Below, piece after piece: positions 51,297 through 59,593 of a stretch of DNA of 64,000 nt. Made by a program: the position numbers and the translations under genes. Numbering within the stretch: position 1 is the stretch's first letter; each line of letters opens with the position of its first letter. Below the pieces are notes generated by a model. It saw only the letters and a program-made list of their open reading frames with translations. It ran no database searches and was not told the origin of the DNA. This DNA is from Candidatus Lightella neohaematopini. GTDB lineage: Bacteria; Pseudomonadota; Gammaproteobacteria; Enterobacterales; Enterobacteriaceae. The stretch covers positions 1 through 64,000 of the forward strand of contig JAOBJW010000002.1 of the NCBI GenBank assembly GCA_025728315.1. The letters are read 5' to 3'.

Positions 51297-51896
51297 ATGT
51301 TAGTTACAAAAATAGCACCTAATTTCACAGCTCCAGCTGTATTAAAGGATGGAACAATAATTAATAATTTTAATTTGTATGAATATATTAGTAATAAATA
51401 TGCTGTTATATTTTTTTGGCCAATGGACTTTACTTTTGTATGTCCGTCTGAATTAATTTCTTTTAATAAGCGTTATATAGAGTTTAAGCAACGTGATGTA
51501 AAGATAGTTGGTATATCTACAGATTCTGTGTTTTCACATAGCACATGGCGTTCTATGTCCATTAATAATGGAGGAATATTTAAAATTAATTATCCAATGG
51601 TTTCTGATATAAAAAGAAGTATTATAAAATCTTATGAAGTAGAACATCCAGAGTTAGGTGTGGCATTAAGAGGAACTTTTATATTAGATAAGGACAGTAT
51701 TATTCGTCATCAATCTATAAATGATTTACCCATAGGTAGAAATATAGATGAAATAATAAGATTTATTGATGCTTTTAAACATCATGAAATTAACGGTCAA
51801 GTTTGTCCTGCTCAATGGCAAATAGGAAAAAACACAATTGAACCAACTAAAGATGGTATTAGTACTTATTTAAGTAATAATATTAATGATTTATAA
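51297..51896 (+). CDS. ahpC: Typical 2-Cys peroxiredoxin (AhpC/TSA family)
   Basis: Thiol peroxidase that reduces hydrogen peroxide and organic hydroperoxides. The peroxidatic Cys49 is in MDFTFVCPSE and the resolving Cys170 in NGQVCPAQW; YPMVSDIK and GVALRGTFILD fit the family. 199 residues. It closely resembles the AhpC/TsaA protein kept in Buchnera and Blochmannia. It stands alone with its own promoter-like sequence and a strong terminator, and probably draws electrons from TrxB-dependent thioredoxin (trxB at 60992), relevant to a cell that respires through cytochrome bo3. Confidence 0.95.
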   Translation: MLVTKIAPNFTAPAVLKDGTIINNFNLYEYISNKYAVIFFWPMDFTFVCPSELISFNKRYIEFKQRDVKIVGISTDSVFSHSTWRSMSINNGGIFKINYPMVSDIKRSIIKSYEVEHPELGVALRGTFILDKDSIIRHQSINDLPIGRNIDEIIRFIDAFKHHEINGQVCPAQWQIGKNTIEPTKDGISTYLSNNINDL

Positions 51897-51949
51897 TTTA
51901 TTTTCTATTAATATGATTAACTAAAATTACATAATTATTTTACGACTTT

Positions 51950-51984
51950 AGACCTTACTACATTATAGTAAGGTCTTTTGTTAT
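51950..51984 (+). terminator. Rho-independent terminator after the peroxiredoxin gene
   Basis: GACCTTACTA (51951-51960), a five-base loop, then TAGTAAGGTC (51966-51975) followed by TTTTGTT. With the flanking A-T pair the stem is 11 bp and contains four G-C pairs, unusually stable for this genome. It lies 54 bp after the stop codon, in the right orientation. Confidence 0.85.
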
Positions 51985-52020
51985 TAAAAGATTTAAAATA
52001 TTTAAAATAACTTAAAATTT

Positions 52021-52941
52021 ATGTTAAATTTATTTAAAATTTTATTAATTACTATTTTAATAACTAAGTTATTCTATAATAATTATCTGTTTGCCACAAC
52101 ATATAAAATTTTTAATCCAAATAGCAGAATTATAGGTAATAATATTAATTTTATTATTCCATTAAATAATAAATATTCATTGGAACATTTTTCTGCTAAA
52201 TTTCAAGTAGGTATAACTAATATGTTAGAAGCAAATCCGAATTTAGATGTTTATCTACCTAAATCATGTACTAAAGTAATTATACCTAAAAAAATGATAC
52301 TACCAGATACTTTACACAAGGGAATCATAATTAATAGCGCAGAAATGCGTCTATACTTTTTTTTAAAAAATAATAAAGTTATTGTATTTCCTATTGGAAT
52401 TGGAGAAATAGGTAATGAAACTCCTAGAAATTGGATTACTTATGTTAAGTATAAAAAAAGTAATCCTATATGGATTCCAACAAAAAATATTAGAGATGAA
52501 TATATGCGTAATGGACAATGTATACCTAAAATATTTCCTGCTGGTCCAAGTAATCCAATGGGATTATTTGCTTTGTATCTTGGTAATTATTATGCTATAC
52601 ATGGAACTAATAGTAAATTTGGAATTGGTTTAAGAATTAGTCATGGTTGTGTACGTTTAAGAGATAATGATATTAAATTTTTATTTAAAAATGTTCCTGT
52701 AGGTACTAGAGTACAATTTATTAATGAACCAATAAAAATTACTAAGGAACCAAATAATATGATATATTTAGAAGTACATCAACCATTATCTTCTAATAAA
52801 AGAGAATTTATGTCAAAAAAAATACTACCAATTAAAATAAATGAATATATTAAAAAATTTATAGTGAATAATCATGTAAATATAAAAAAATTTAATAATG
52901 AATTAAATAGAAGATCTGGTATACCAATAATAATTAATTAA
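52021..52941 (+). CDS. ldtB: L,D-transpeptidase of the LdtB (YbiS)/ErfK type
   Basis: Periplasmic YkuD-fold enzyme; the E. coli homologues LdtA, LdtB and LdtC attach Braun lipoprotein to peptidoglycan. A signal peptide (about 1-26), a LysM-like segment (about 45-90) and the catalytic domain with YAIHGTNSKFGIGLRISHGCVRL (Cys210, His194 and His208) are visible. ETPRNWITYVKYKK and GPSNPMGLFALYLG match YbiS better than the 3-3 cross-linking LdtE. 306 residues, as in E. coli. Whether lpp is retained cannot be seen here; without it the enzyme might make 3-3 cross-links. Confidence 0.93.
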   Translation: MLNLFKILLITILITKLFYNNYLFATTYKIFNPNSRIIGNNINFIIPLNNKYSLEHFSAKFQVGITNMLEANPNLDVYLPKSCTKVIIPKKMILPDTLHKGIIINSAEMRLYFFLKNNKVIVFPIGIGEIGNETPRNWITYVKYKKSNPIWIPTKNIRDEYMRNGQCIPKIFPAGPSNPMGLFALYLGNYYAIHGTNSKFGIGLRISHGCVRLRDNDIKFLFKNVPVGTRVQFINEPIKITKEPNNMIYLEVHQPLSSNKREFMSKKILPIKINEYIKKFIVNNHVNIKKFNNELNRRSGIPIIIN

Positions 52942-52957
52942 GATTAAATTTTTAAAA

Positions 52958-53042
52958 TACCCGGGACGAGACTTGAACTCGTATAGCTTTTTAGCTGAGG
53001 GATTTTAAGTCCCTTGTGTCTACCAAATTTCACCACCCGGGC
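52958..53042 (-). tRNA. leuZ: tRNA-Leu (UAA)
   Basis: Class II tRNA with a long variable arm. Anticodon loop CTTAAAA gives anticodon UAA; acceptor GCCCGGG pairs with CCCGGGT (first pair G-U, as in E. coli LeuZ) and the discriminator is A. CCA is not encoded. Together with tRNA-Cys and pgsA it is the remainder of the E. coli pgsA-glyW-cysT-leuZ cluster. Confidence 0.96.
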
Positions 53043-53051
53043 AAATGAAAA

Positions 53052-53123
53052 AGACGTGTCCCAGAATCGAACTGGGATAAACGGATTTGCAATCCGCTAC
53101 ATAAACCATTCTGTCAACACGCC
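53052..53123 (-). tRNA. cysT: tRNA-Cys (GCA)
   Basis: Anticodon loop TTGCAAA gives GCA. Acceptor GGCGTGT pairs with ACACGTC with a G-U second pair, and the discriminator is U73, the cysteine identity element. CCA is not encoded. glyW, which lies between pgsA and cysT in E. coli, has been lost from this place. Confidence 0.96.
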
Positions 53124-53172
53124 AAAAATTATACAATTACTAATATATATTATATTTTATATTTTAACAATA

Positions 53173-53727
53173 TTAAAATTTTTTATAAAATTCATGTCTA
53201 ATAATATATAAATATTTTAACATGGAATAAAAAGTTAGTATTAATGCAATGTATAGAAAAATTATGCCAATTATTAGTACAGTATAATTATCTGATTGAT
53301 ATAGCAATGTAGTAATAGCAATAATTTGAATTGTAGTTTTTATCTTACTAATTAAGGTAACAGAAATATTATTATTTTTTCCTAATCTGGCTAACCATTC
53401 TCTTAGAGCCGAAATAATAATTTCTCTTGCAATAATTATTGATGATGGTAATGTAATCAACCAATAATGCAATTGATCAGATATTAATACTAATACTACT
53501 GATACCATTACTTTATCAGCGACTGGATCAAGAAAAGCTCCAAAATTACTTGTTTGTTTCCAACGACGAGCTAAAAATCCATCAAACCAATCAGTAATTG
53601 AAGCTAAGATAAATATTATAATACAACATAATCTAGACCAACTAAATGGTAAATAAAAAATAAAGATAAATAATGGTGTTACTAATACTCGAAAAACAGT
53701 TAACCAAATTGGTATATTAAATTGCAT
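53173..53727 (-). CDS. pgsA: CDP-diacylglycerol-glycerol-3-phosphate 3-phosphatidyltransferase
   Basis: Inner-membrane enzyme that makes phosphatidylglycerophosphate, the step before PgpA (also in the window). The CDP-alcohol phosphotransferase signature is complete: DWFDGFLARRWKQTSNFGAF continuing LDPVADK, with the spaced Asp residues. Four or so membrane helices; 184 residues (E. coli 182). It is followed by tRNA-Cys and tRNA-Leu as in E. coli, where they can be co-transcribed. Confidence 0.97.
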   Translation of the reverse strand: MQFNIPIWLTVFRVLVTPLFIFIFYLPFSWSRLCCIIIFILASITDWFDGFLARRWKQTSNFGAFLDPVADKVMVSVVLVLISDQLHYWLITLPSSIIIAREIIISALREWLARLGKNNNISVTLISKIKTTIQIIAITTLLYQSDNYTVLIIGIIFLYIALILTFYSMLKYLYIIRHEFYKKF

Positions 53728-53763
53728 AATATTATATTTATTAACTTAAATAAATATAAAGAT

Positions 53764-53790
53764 TAAAAAATAAGTTCTTAGTTAAGAACT
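53764..53790 (-). terminator. Rho-independent terminator after tRNA-Ser/tRNA-Lys
   Basis: On the minus strand AGTTCTTA, a two-base loop, and TAAGAACT (53773-53790) are followed by TATTTTTT. It is 43 bp downstream of the 3' end of tRNA-Lys and is correctly oriented to end a tRNA-Ser-tRNA-Lys transcript before pgsA. Confidence 0.65.
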
Positions 53791-53833
53791 ATTAACAATA
53801 ATTTAATTTATTTTAAAATCATATTCCTCATAT

Positions 53834-53906
53834 TGGGTCGTGTAGGATTCGAACCTACGACCAATTGATTAAGAGTCAATTGCTCTACCAACTGAGCTAA
53901 CGACCC
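53834..53906 (-). tRNA. tRNA-Lys with CUU anticodon
   Basis: The body is nearly identical to E. coli tRNA-Lys (GGGTCGTTAGCTCAGTTGGT at the 5' end; ACGACCC A at the 3' end). The anticodon loop reads CTCTTAA, so the anticodon is CUU (wobble base at 53873) instead of the usual UUU. It is expected to read only AAG. CCA is not encoded. It is a clean cloverleaf, not a pseudogene by appearance. A second tRNA-Lys(UUU) must exist elsewhere to read the abundant AAA codons. Confidence 0.93.
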
Positions 53907-53919
53907 AATAAAATTACAA

Positions 53920-54002
53920 CGGAGGAGTAGAGATTCGAACTCTAGAGTATTTCTACTACCGATTTTCAAGACCGGTGCTTTAAACCACTCAGCCACTCCT
54001 CC
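53920..54002 (-). tRNA. serT: tRNA-Ser (UGA)
   Basis: Class II tRNA with long variable arm; anticodon loop CTTGAAA gives UGA; acceptor GGAGGAG pairs with CTCCTCC; discriminator G73 as required by SerRS (serS is at 22445). CCA is not encoded. serT and yccA are neighbours in E. coli too. It lies 13 bp upstream of tRNA-Lys and is probably co-transcribed with it. Confidence 0.96.
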
Positions 54003-54165
54003 AAAAAATTAATATTAATACTAATTTAATTGTAATTAGTATTAATCAATTAATTTACAATATCAAAAATTATTGTTATAATTGTGTAAAATTAATATAT
54101 TTTATATTACAAACTATAGTACTTAAATTAATTTCACCAACATTTACCATAAATTAGGAGCTTTT

Positions 54166-54822
54166 ATGAATCAATTAGTTAAGGATATTTTAATTAATAA
54201 GCCTATTCTAAATACTAATAAAGTTTTACGCAATACTTATTTTTTATTATTTTTAACATTAGCATTTTCTGGATTTGTAGCTACTATTAGTACAATATAT
54301 TGTTTGCCTAGTCCTGGTTTATTAGTTGTAATAGTTGGATTTTATGGTTTATTATTTTTAACACAAAAATTATCTAATAGTATTTTTGGTATTTTTTCTA
54401 CATTTGCTTTAACTGGATTTATGGGTTATACTTTAGGTCCTACTTTAAGTAAGATATTATTTACTGGAGCTAATGATATAATAATTTTATCTTTAATTGG
54501 TACTGCATTAATACTATTATTTTGTTCTCTTTATATTTTTATAACTAAAAAAAATATGTCATTTTTATCAAGTATAATAATTAGTGGATTTTTATCATTA
54601 TTTATATTAATTATTATAAATAGTTTTTTTAATTTATCTATAGTATCATTAACAATTAGTATTATATTTATTATTTGTTCTTCTACTTCTATATTATGGG
54701 AAATAAGTAATATTATTTACGGTGGTGAAACTAATTATATTAGAGCAACAATTAGTTTATATGTTTCATTATATAATATATTTGTTAGCTTAATAAGTAG
54801 TATTAATCTACTACGTAGATAA
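54166..54822 (+). CDS. yccA: BAX-inhibitor-1-family membrane protein YccA
   Basis: Seven-helix inner-membrane protein; in E. coli YccA modulates and is degraded by the FtsH protease. RNTYFLLFLTLAFSG, GFMGYTLGPTLS and the acidic C-terminal segment ILWEISNIIYGGETNYIRATISLY with the conserved di-Asp/Glu region match the family. 218 residues (E. coli 219). AGGAG lies just before the ATG. The serT-yccA adjacency as in E. coli supports orthology. Confidence 0.94.
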   Translation: MNQLVKDILINKPILNTNKVLRNTYFLLFLTLAFSGFVATISTIYCLPSPGLLVVIVGFYGLLFLTQKLSNSIFGIFSTFALTGFMGYTLGPTLSKILFTGANDIIILSLIGTALILLFCSLYIFITKKNMSFLSSIIISGFLSLFILIIINSFFNLSIVSLTISIIFIICSSTSILWEISNIIYGGETNYIRATISLYVSLYNIFVSLISSINLLRR

Positions 54823-55019
54823 AATTAATTTATTATATAAATTAAAATTTTAATAAATAATTTTAATTTAATAAAGAAATTTATTAATAGAATTGTCGTA
54901 GTGTGTATTAAATTATTTATTAATAATTTATGAGGTTGATATTTTATTTTCATATTACACTTAGTAATTTAAATAATTCAATATTAATATAAGATATTTA
55001 TTCTGTTTTATATAATTTT

Positions 55020-55541
55020 ATGTTAGGTGAACAAAATTTTTTTTCAAAAAAGGATTTAATAGCATCTGGATATGGTAAATTGTTTGGTATAGATGGTCCT
55101 AAATTACCATCTTTAAATATGTTAATGATAGATAGAATAACAAATATTACTAAAAATTATGGTAATTATAAAAATGGTTTTATAGAAGCTGAATTAGATA
55201 TTAATCCTAATATGTGGTTTTTTTCCTGTCATTTTATAAATGATCCAGTTATGCCAGGATGTTTAGGTTTAGATGCTATGTGGCAGTTAGTTGGTTTTTA
55301 TCTTGGTTGGTTAGGTGGAAAGGGTAAAGGTAGAGCATTAGGGGTAAAAGAAGTAAAATTTTTTGGTCAAGTATTACCAACATCAAAAAAAATAATTTAT
55401 CATGTTCATTTAAGACGTATTATTAGTAATAAATCAATAGTCGGTATTGCTGATGGTGAGTTATTATGTGATAATAAATTAATTTATACTGCTAATAATT
55501 TAAAAGTTGGATTATTTACAACAAAAACTAACTTAGTTTAA
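55020..55541 (+). CDS. fabA: 3-Hydroxydecanoyl-ACP dehydratase/isomerase FabA
   Basis: Introduces the cis double bond for unsaturated fatty acids. The active-site His71 is in [14 protein letters not shown] and Asp85 in [30 protein letters not shown] is typical. 173 residues (E. coli 172). No strong Shine-Dalgarno is visible. It converges on valS with only 5 bp between stops. Its presence with fabZ and accA means the membrane can be adjusted with unsaturated chains. Confidence 0.97.
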   Translation: MLGEQNFFSKKDLIASGYGKLFGIDGPKLPSLNMLMIDRITNITKNYGNYKNGFIEAELDINPNMWFFSCHFINDPVMPGCLGLDAMWQLVGFYLGWLGGKGKGRALGVKEVKFFGQVLPTSKKIIYHVHLRRIISNKSIVGIADGELLCDNKLIYTANNLKVGLFTTKTNLV

Positions 55542-55546
55542 TTTAT

Positions 55547-58417
55547 TTATTTTATATAGTTAGATATTAACATCTTTTGTTTTATTAAAGTTAATTTTGT
55601 TTCGTTATATTTTTCTAGTTTATTTTTTACATCGCTTATAATTATTTTAGGTGCACATTTAATAAATTTATTATTAAATAATTTTTTATTTAAAATTTGT
55701 ATTTTTTTTTCTACTTTAATTAAGTGAGATTCAATTTTTTTGAATCTAAAATATAATATTTTTTTATCTAAATTATTTAATGGTATAATTAATTTAATGT
55801 TATTTATCTTCTCAAAAATATAAATATAATTATAATTATATTCTTTATTATTATTTAATATAATAATTGACCTCAATTTAGCTATATTTTTAATAAATTT
55901 ACTATTGTTTAGTATTATTAATTCTTCTTCGTTAGAAATATTACTAAGAATAATTTTTATTAATGTATTGTTGTTTATATTTATTTCTGATCTCATTTTT
56001 CTAACAGTAGAAATAATATTTTTTATTAAACTAATACTATTAAGTATATTTATATCATTAATATTTTTACTATGTAATTTACAATTTGGAAATGGTTGTA
56101 ATATAATAGATTCATTATTATTAAATTTTTTATTAATACATTGCCATATATATTCTGTAATAAATGGAATAATTGGATGAATTAGTAATAATATTTGTTT
56201 TAAAACTAATAGTAGAGTATTTTTAGTATATTTAATTTCTAATAGTGATCCGTTTTTAATATTAATTTTTGCTAATTCAATATACCAATCACAAAATTGA
56301 TGCCATACAAATGTGTATAATATATTAACAGCTAAATCAAAACGATAACTATCTAATGCAAATTTAAAATTTTTTATTGTTTTATTTAATTCTATTAGTA
56401 TCCATTTATCTATTAAAGATAGAGAAGATAATTCATAATTACAAAAATTTTCACTATTTAGTAACACAAATCTACTAACTTGCCATAATTTATTACAGAA
56501 GTTATAATAACTAGATATTTGATTAATATTATAATTAATATTTTTATGTGATGACGACATAGCTGTTAAAGCAAAACGTAAAGCATCAGCACCATATGCA
56601 TTAATTCCATTAGGAAATTTATTTTTAATATATTTTATAATATTTTTAATTGCAGTAAAACCAGTTACTTGTTTAGCACGTTCATAAATTAAATTTTTCA
56701 ATGATATACCATCTATTATATCTATAGGATCAATAATATTTCCTTTAGATTTTGACATTTTTTGTCCAAGTTCATCGCATACTAATCCAGTAATGTATAC
56801 TGTTTTAAATGGTATATTAACTGTATGATTATGATTTTTAACTAAATAAGACGTTAACATAATCATCCTAGCAATCCAAAAAAATATTATATCAAAACCA
56901 CTTATTACTAAATTAGTTGGATGAAACATCTTTAATAAAATAGTATTTTTAGGCCATCCTAATGATGCAAAAGTCCATAATGAAGAAGAAAACCATGTAT
57001 CTAATACATCATCATCTTGATATAATGCAGTATTTTTATCTATATTATATAATAATCTTATTTCTTGTTCATTATTACCAACATATACATTATTTTTAAT
57101 ATCATACCAAGCTGGAATACGGTGACCCCACCATATTTGTCTTGAAATACACCAATCTTGTATATCTTTCATCCAATTAAAATATAAGTTTTCATAATGC
57201 TTTGGAATAAATTTAATATATCCATTTTTAACAAGATTAACAGCTAATTTTGATAATTTACTAGTACGCATATACCACTGACTAGTTAAAAGAGGTTCAA
57301 TAATTTCATTATTACGATTATTATAAGAAATAATTAATTTATGTAGTTTAATATCATCTACTAAGTTTAAATCTTTTAATTTATTTACAATAATATTACG
57401 AGCTTGAAATCTATCTAATCCTTGTAAATAATAAGGAATATTATAAATATTCTTGTTATCTACTACACCATACTTATTAAATATTTCAGGTTTATTTAAT
57501 ATAGTACCATTTTTTGAAAATATATTTATTATTGATAAATTATGTTTTTTTCCAATTTTGTAATCATTAAAATCATGTGCTGGAGTAATCTTTACACAGC
57601 CAGTACCTTTTTTAATATCTACATATTTGTCTGCTATAATTGGTAATTGTTTATTTAATATTGGTAATATAGCATATTTACCAATTAAATTTTGGTAACG
57701 ATTATCATAAGGATTAACAGCAATTGCAACATCACCTAATATTGTTTCTGGACGTGTAGTTGCTACAACTAAATAATTTAGATTATTTATAGTAAGTTGA
57801 TTATTAGCTAATGGATATCTTAAATACCACATATTACCAATGTGTTCTCGATTAACCACTTCTAAATCAGAAATAGCAGTTTTTAATTTAAAATCCCAAT
57901 TTACTAATTTTTTACCTTTATATATTAAATTATCATTATATAACTTTATAAATGCCGATTTTACTGAAGATGACATATTATGATCTAAAGTAAATCGATT
58001 ATTACCCCAATATACAGAATTACCTAATCTTTTAATCTGATAATTAATATAACTATTAAATTTATCCTTTATTTTCCATATTTCTTTAATAAAATCTTCA
58101 CGATTATAATTTGTTCTAATTTTATTGTATTTATTTTTTATAATTTTTTCAGCTGTAATTTGCATAGCGATACCAGCATGATCAGTACCCATTTGCCACA
58201 AAGTATTTTTTCCTTGCATTTTATTGTATCTAATTAATATATCTATTAAAGTATACTGATAAGCATGACCAATATGTAATTTTCCTGTAATATTAGGAGG
58301 AGGTATAACAATACAATAATTTTTTTTATTATTTTTAGTTGGTTGAAATAAATTATTTTTTTCCCAATATCTATATATTGATTGTTCTATATCTTTCGGA
58401 TTATAATAATTATTCAT
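55547..58417 (-). CDS. valS: Valyl-tRNA synthetase
   Basis: Class I synthetase charging tRNA-Val. HIGH-type motif PPPNITGKLHIGHAY, editing domain with TTRPETILGDVAIAV, tryptophan-rich WCISRQIWWGHRIPAW, the KMSKS motif in EMGQKMSKSKGN-like LGQKMSKSKGNIID, an alpha-helical anticodon domain and the C-terminal coiled coil (about 880-950) are all present. 956 residues, close to E. coli (951). In E. coli the neighbours are holC and pepA, then lptFG; here only lptF remains, divergently placed. Confidence 0.98.
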   Translation of the reverse strand: MNNYYNPKDIEQSIYRYWEKNNLFQPTKNNKKNYCIVIPPPNITGKLHIGHAYQYTLIDILIRYNKMQGKNTLWQMGTDHAGIAMQITAEKIIKNKYNKIRTNYNREDFIKEIWKIKDKFNSYINYQIKRLGNSVYWGNNRFTLDHNMSSSVKSAFIKLYNDNLIYKGKKLVNWDFKLKTAISDLEVVNREHIGNMWYLRYPLANNQLTINNLNYLVVATTRPETILGDVAIAVNPYDNRYQNLIGKYAILPILNKQLPIIADKYVDIKKGTGCVKITPAHDFNDYKIGKKHNLSIINIFSKNGTILNKPEIFNKYGVVDNKNIYNIPYYLQGLDRFQARNIIVNKLKDLNLVDDIKLHKLIISYNNRNNEIIEPLLTSQWYMRTSKLSKLAVNLVKNGYIKFIPKHYENLYFNWMKDIQDWCISRQIWWGHRIPAWYDIKNNVYVGNNEQEIRLLYNIDKNTALYQDDDVLDTWFSSSLWTFASLGWPKNTILLKMFHPTNLVISGFDIIFFWIARMIMLTSYLVKNHNHTVNIPFKTVYITGLVCDELGQKMSKSKGNIIDPIDIIDGISLKNLIYERAKQVTGFTAIKNIIKYIKNKFPNGINAYGADALRFALTAMSSSHKNINYNINQISSYYNFCNKLWQVSRFVLLNSENFCNYELSSLSLIDKWILIELNKTIKNFKFALDSYRFDLAVNILYTFVWHQFCDWYIELAKINIKNGSLLEIKYTKNTLLLVLKQILLLIHPIIPFITEYIWQCINKKFNNNESIILQPFPNCKLHSKNINDINILNSISLIKNIISTVRKMRSEININNNTLIKIILSNISNEEELIILNNSKFIKNIAKLRSIIILNNNKEYNYNYIYIFEKINNIKLIIPLNNLDKKILYFRFKKIESHLIKVEKKIQILNKKLFNNKFIKCAPKIIISDVKNKLEKYNETKLTLIKQKMLISNYIK

Positions 58418-58573
58418 TAATTGATGTCCACAATTGTTAATATTATTATCTTCTTATTATACTAAATTTTGTCATATAAAACTAAAATATTTAAATTATA
58501 ATAGATATATCTAAAAATTATTAAATCTAATTAATAAAATAATTTCAAGTTAAATCAAATATAATATGCAATT

Positions 58574-59593
58574 ATGATTATTATTAAATATATCTTTAAT
58601 AAGATATGTAAAGTTCAAATTATTATTATACTAATTTTAGTATTAGTATTTCTTTGTCATAAAGCAATGAGAATACTAAAATTAATTGTTATTGGACATA
58701 TTACTAAAAAATTAGCTATTATCTTAATAATTTTAAAAATTCCTGAAATAATACAAATTATAGTACCTATAAGTATTATAATAAGTGTATTTATTACTAT
58801 ACAATATATACATAACAATAACGAATTATTAGTTATATATAGTTGTGGATATAGTAAGAATATAATATATTTAACATTGTTAATTATAAGTATTTTTGCT
58901 ATGCTTTTGACTACCATCAATAGTATGTGGCTTGTACCAATATCTAACAGATATTATTGTCAATTATTAATCGATAATAGACAAAATAATATTAATCAAT
59001 TAGCATTAAGTAATTTATCTACTAATATTAAAAATAATGATATTATTTTTAATAAAAAATTAAATAATATTTTTTTAATAAAAATTAAAAAAAATAAATA
59101 TTATCTAATAAGTACTGGTAATATTTGTAATTTTATTTGTAGTAAAAAATATAAATTAATTATATTATTTAATGGTAATAACTATTATTATGATTTATTA
59201 AATCAAAATTTAATAATAACAAAATTTAAAAAATACTATTTATTTTTTCAAATTAAAAATAAAAAATATAATTTATTATCTAATCAATTAAATTTAAATC
59301 AATTAATATTTAATATTAATAACCAAAATATAAATGAATTACATTGGAGATATAACTTAGTATTATCTATACCATTATTTTATTTATTATCTGCAATTAT
59401 TTTAGTTAGTAATATTAAAAAAATATTAGGTATTTCAATTGTAATAATACTATATATATTTTTTTTTATTATACAATACTTATTACGTATTAATATAACT
59501 AGTTATTCACATATGTTAATGTGGTTAATTTATATATTTTACTTAATTATTATAATATTAACTAGGTATTTAACTGAAAAGTTATTACTATGA
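58574..59593 (+). CDS. lptF: LPS export permease LptF
   Basis: Inner-membrane subunit of the LptB2FG transporter that extracts LPS from the membrane. Three N-terminal helices, a periplasmic jellyroll domain (about 130-250, strongly Asn/Lys rich) and three C-terminal helices follow the family pattern. 339 residues (E. coli 366). Sequence conservation is low in the periplasmic part; the call relies on topology, the pair with lptG and the E. coli order valS...lptF-lptG...leuX. Its last 4 bp overlap lptG. Confidence 0.93.
   Translation: MIIIKYIFNKICKVQIIIILILVLVFLCHKAMRILKLIVIGHITKKLAIILIILKIPEIIQIIVPISIIISVFITIQYIHNNNELLVIYSCGYSKNIIYLTLLIISIFAMLLTTINSMWLVPISNRYYCQLLIDNRQNNINQLALSNLSTNIKNNDIIFNKKLNNIFLIKIKKNKYYLISTGNICNFICSKKYKLIILFNGNNYYYDLLNQNLIITKFKKYYLFFQIKNKKYNLLSNQLNLNQLIFNINNQNINELHWRYNLVLSIPLFYLLSAIILVSNIKKILGISIVIILYIFFFIIQYLLRINITSYSHMLMWLIYIFYLIIIILTRYLTEKLLL

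Noticed and set aside
53014..53211. Open frame of 65 codons on the plus strand
   Set aside because: It lies over the minus-strand tRNA-Leu and tRNA-Cys genes and has no family resemblance.
53808..53996. Open frame of 62 codons on the minus strand with the peptide SLAQLVEQLTLNQLVVGSNP
   Set aside because: It is a translation across tRNA-Ser and tRNA-Lys; this peptide is a well-known artefact of reading tRNA genes as protein.
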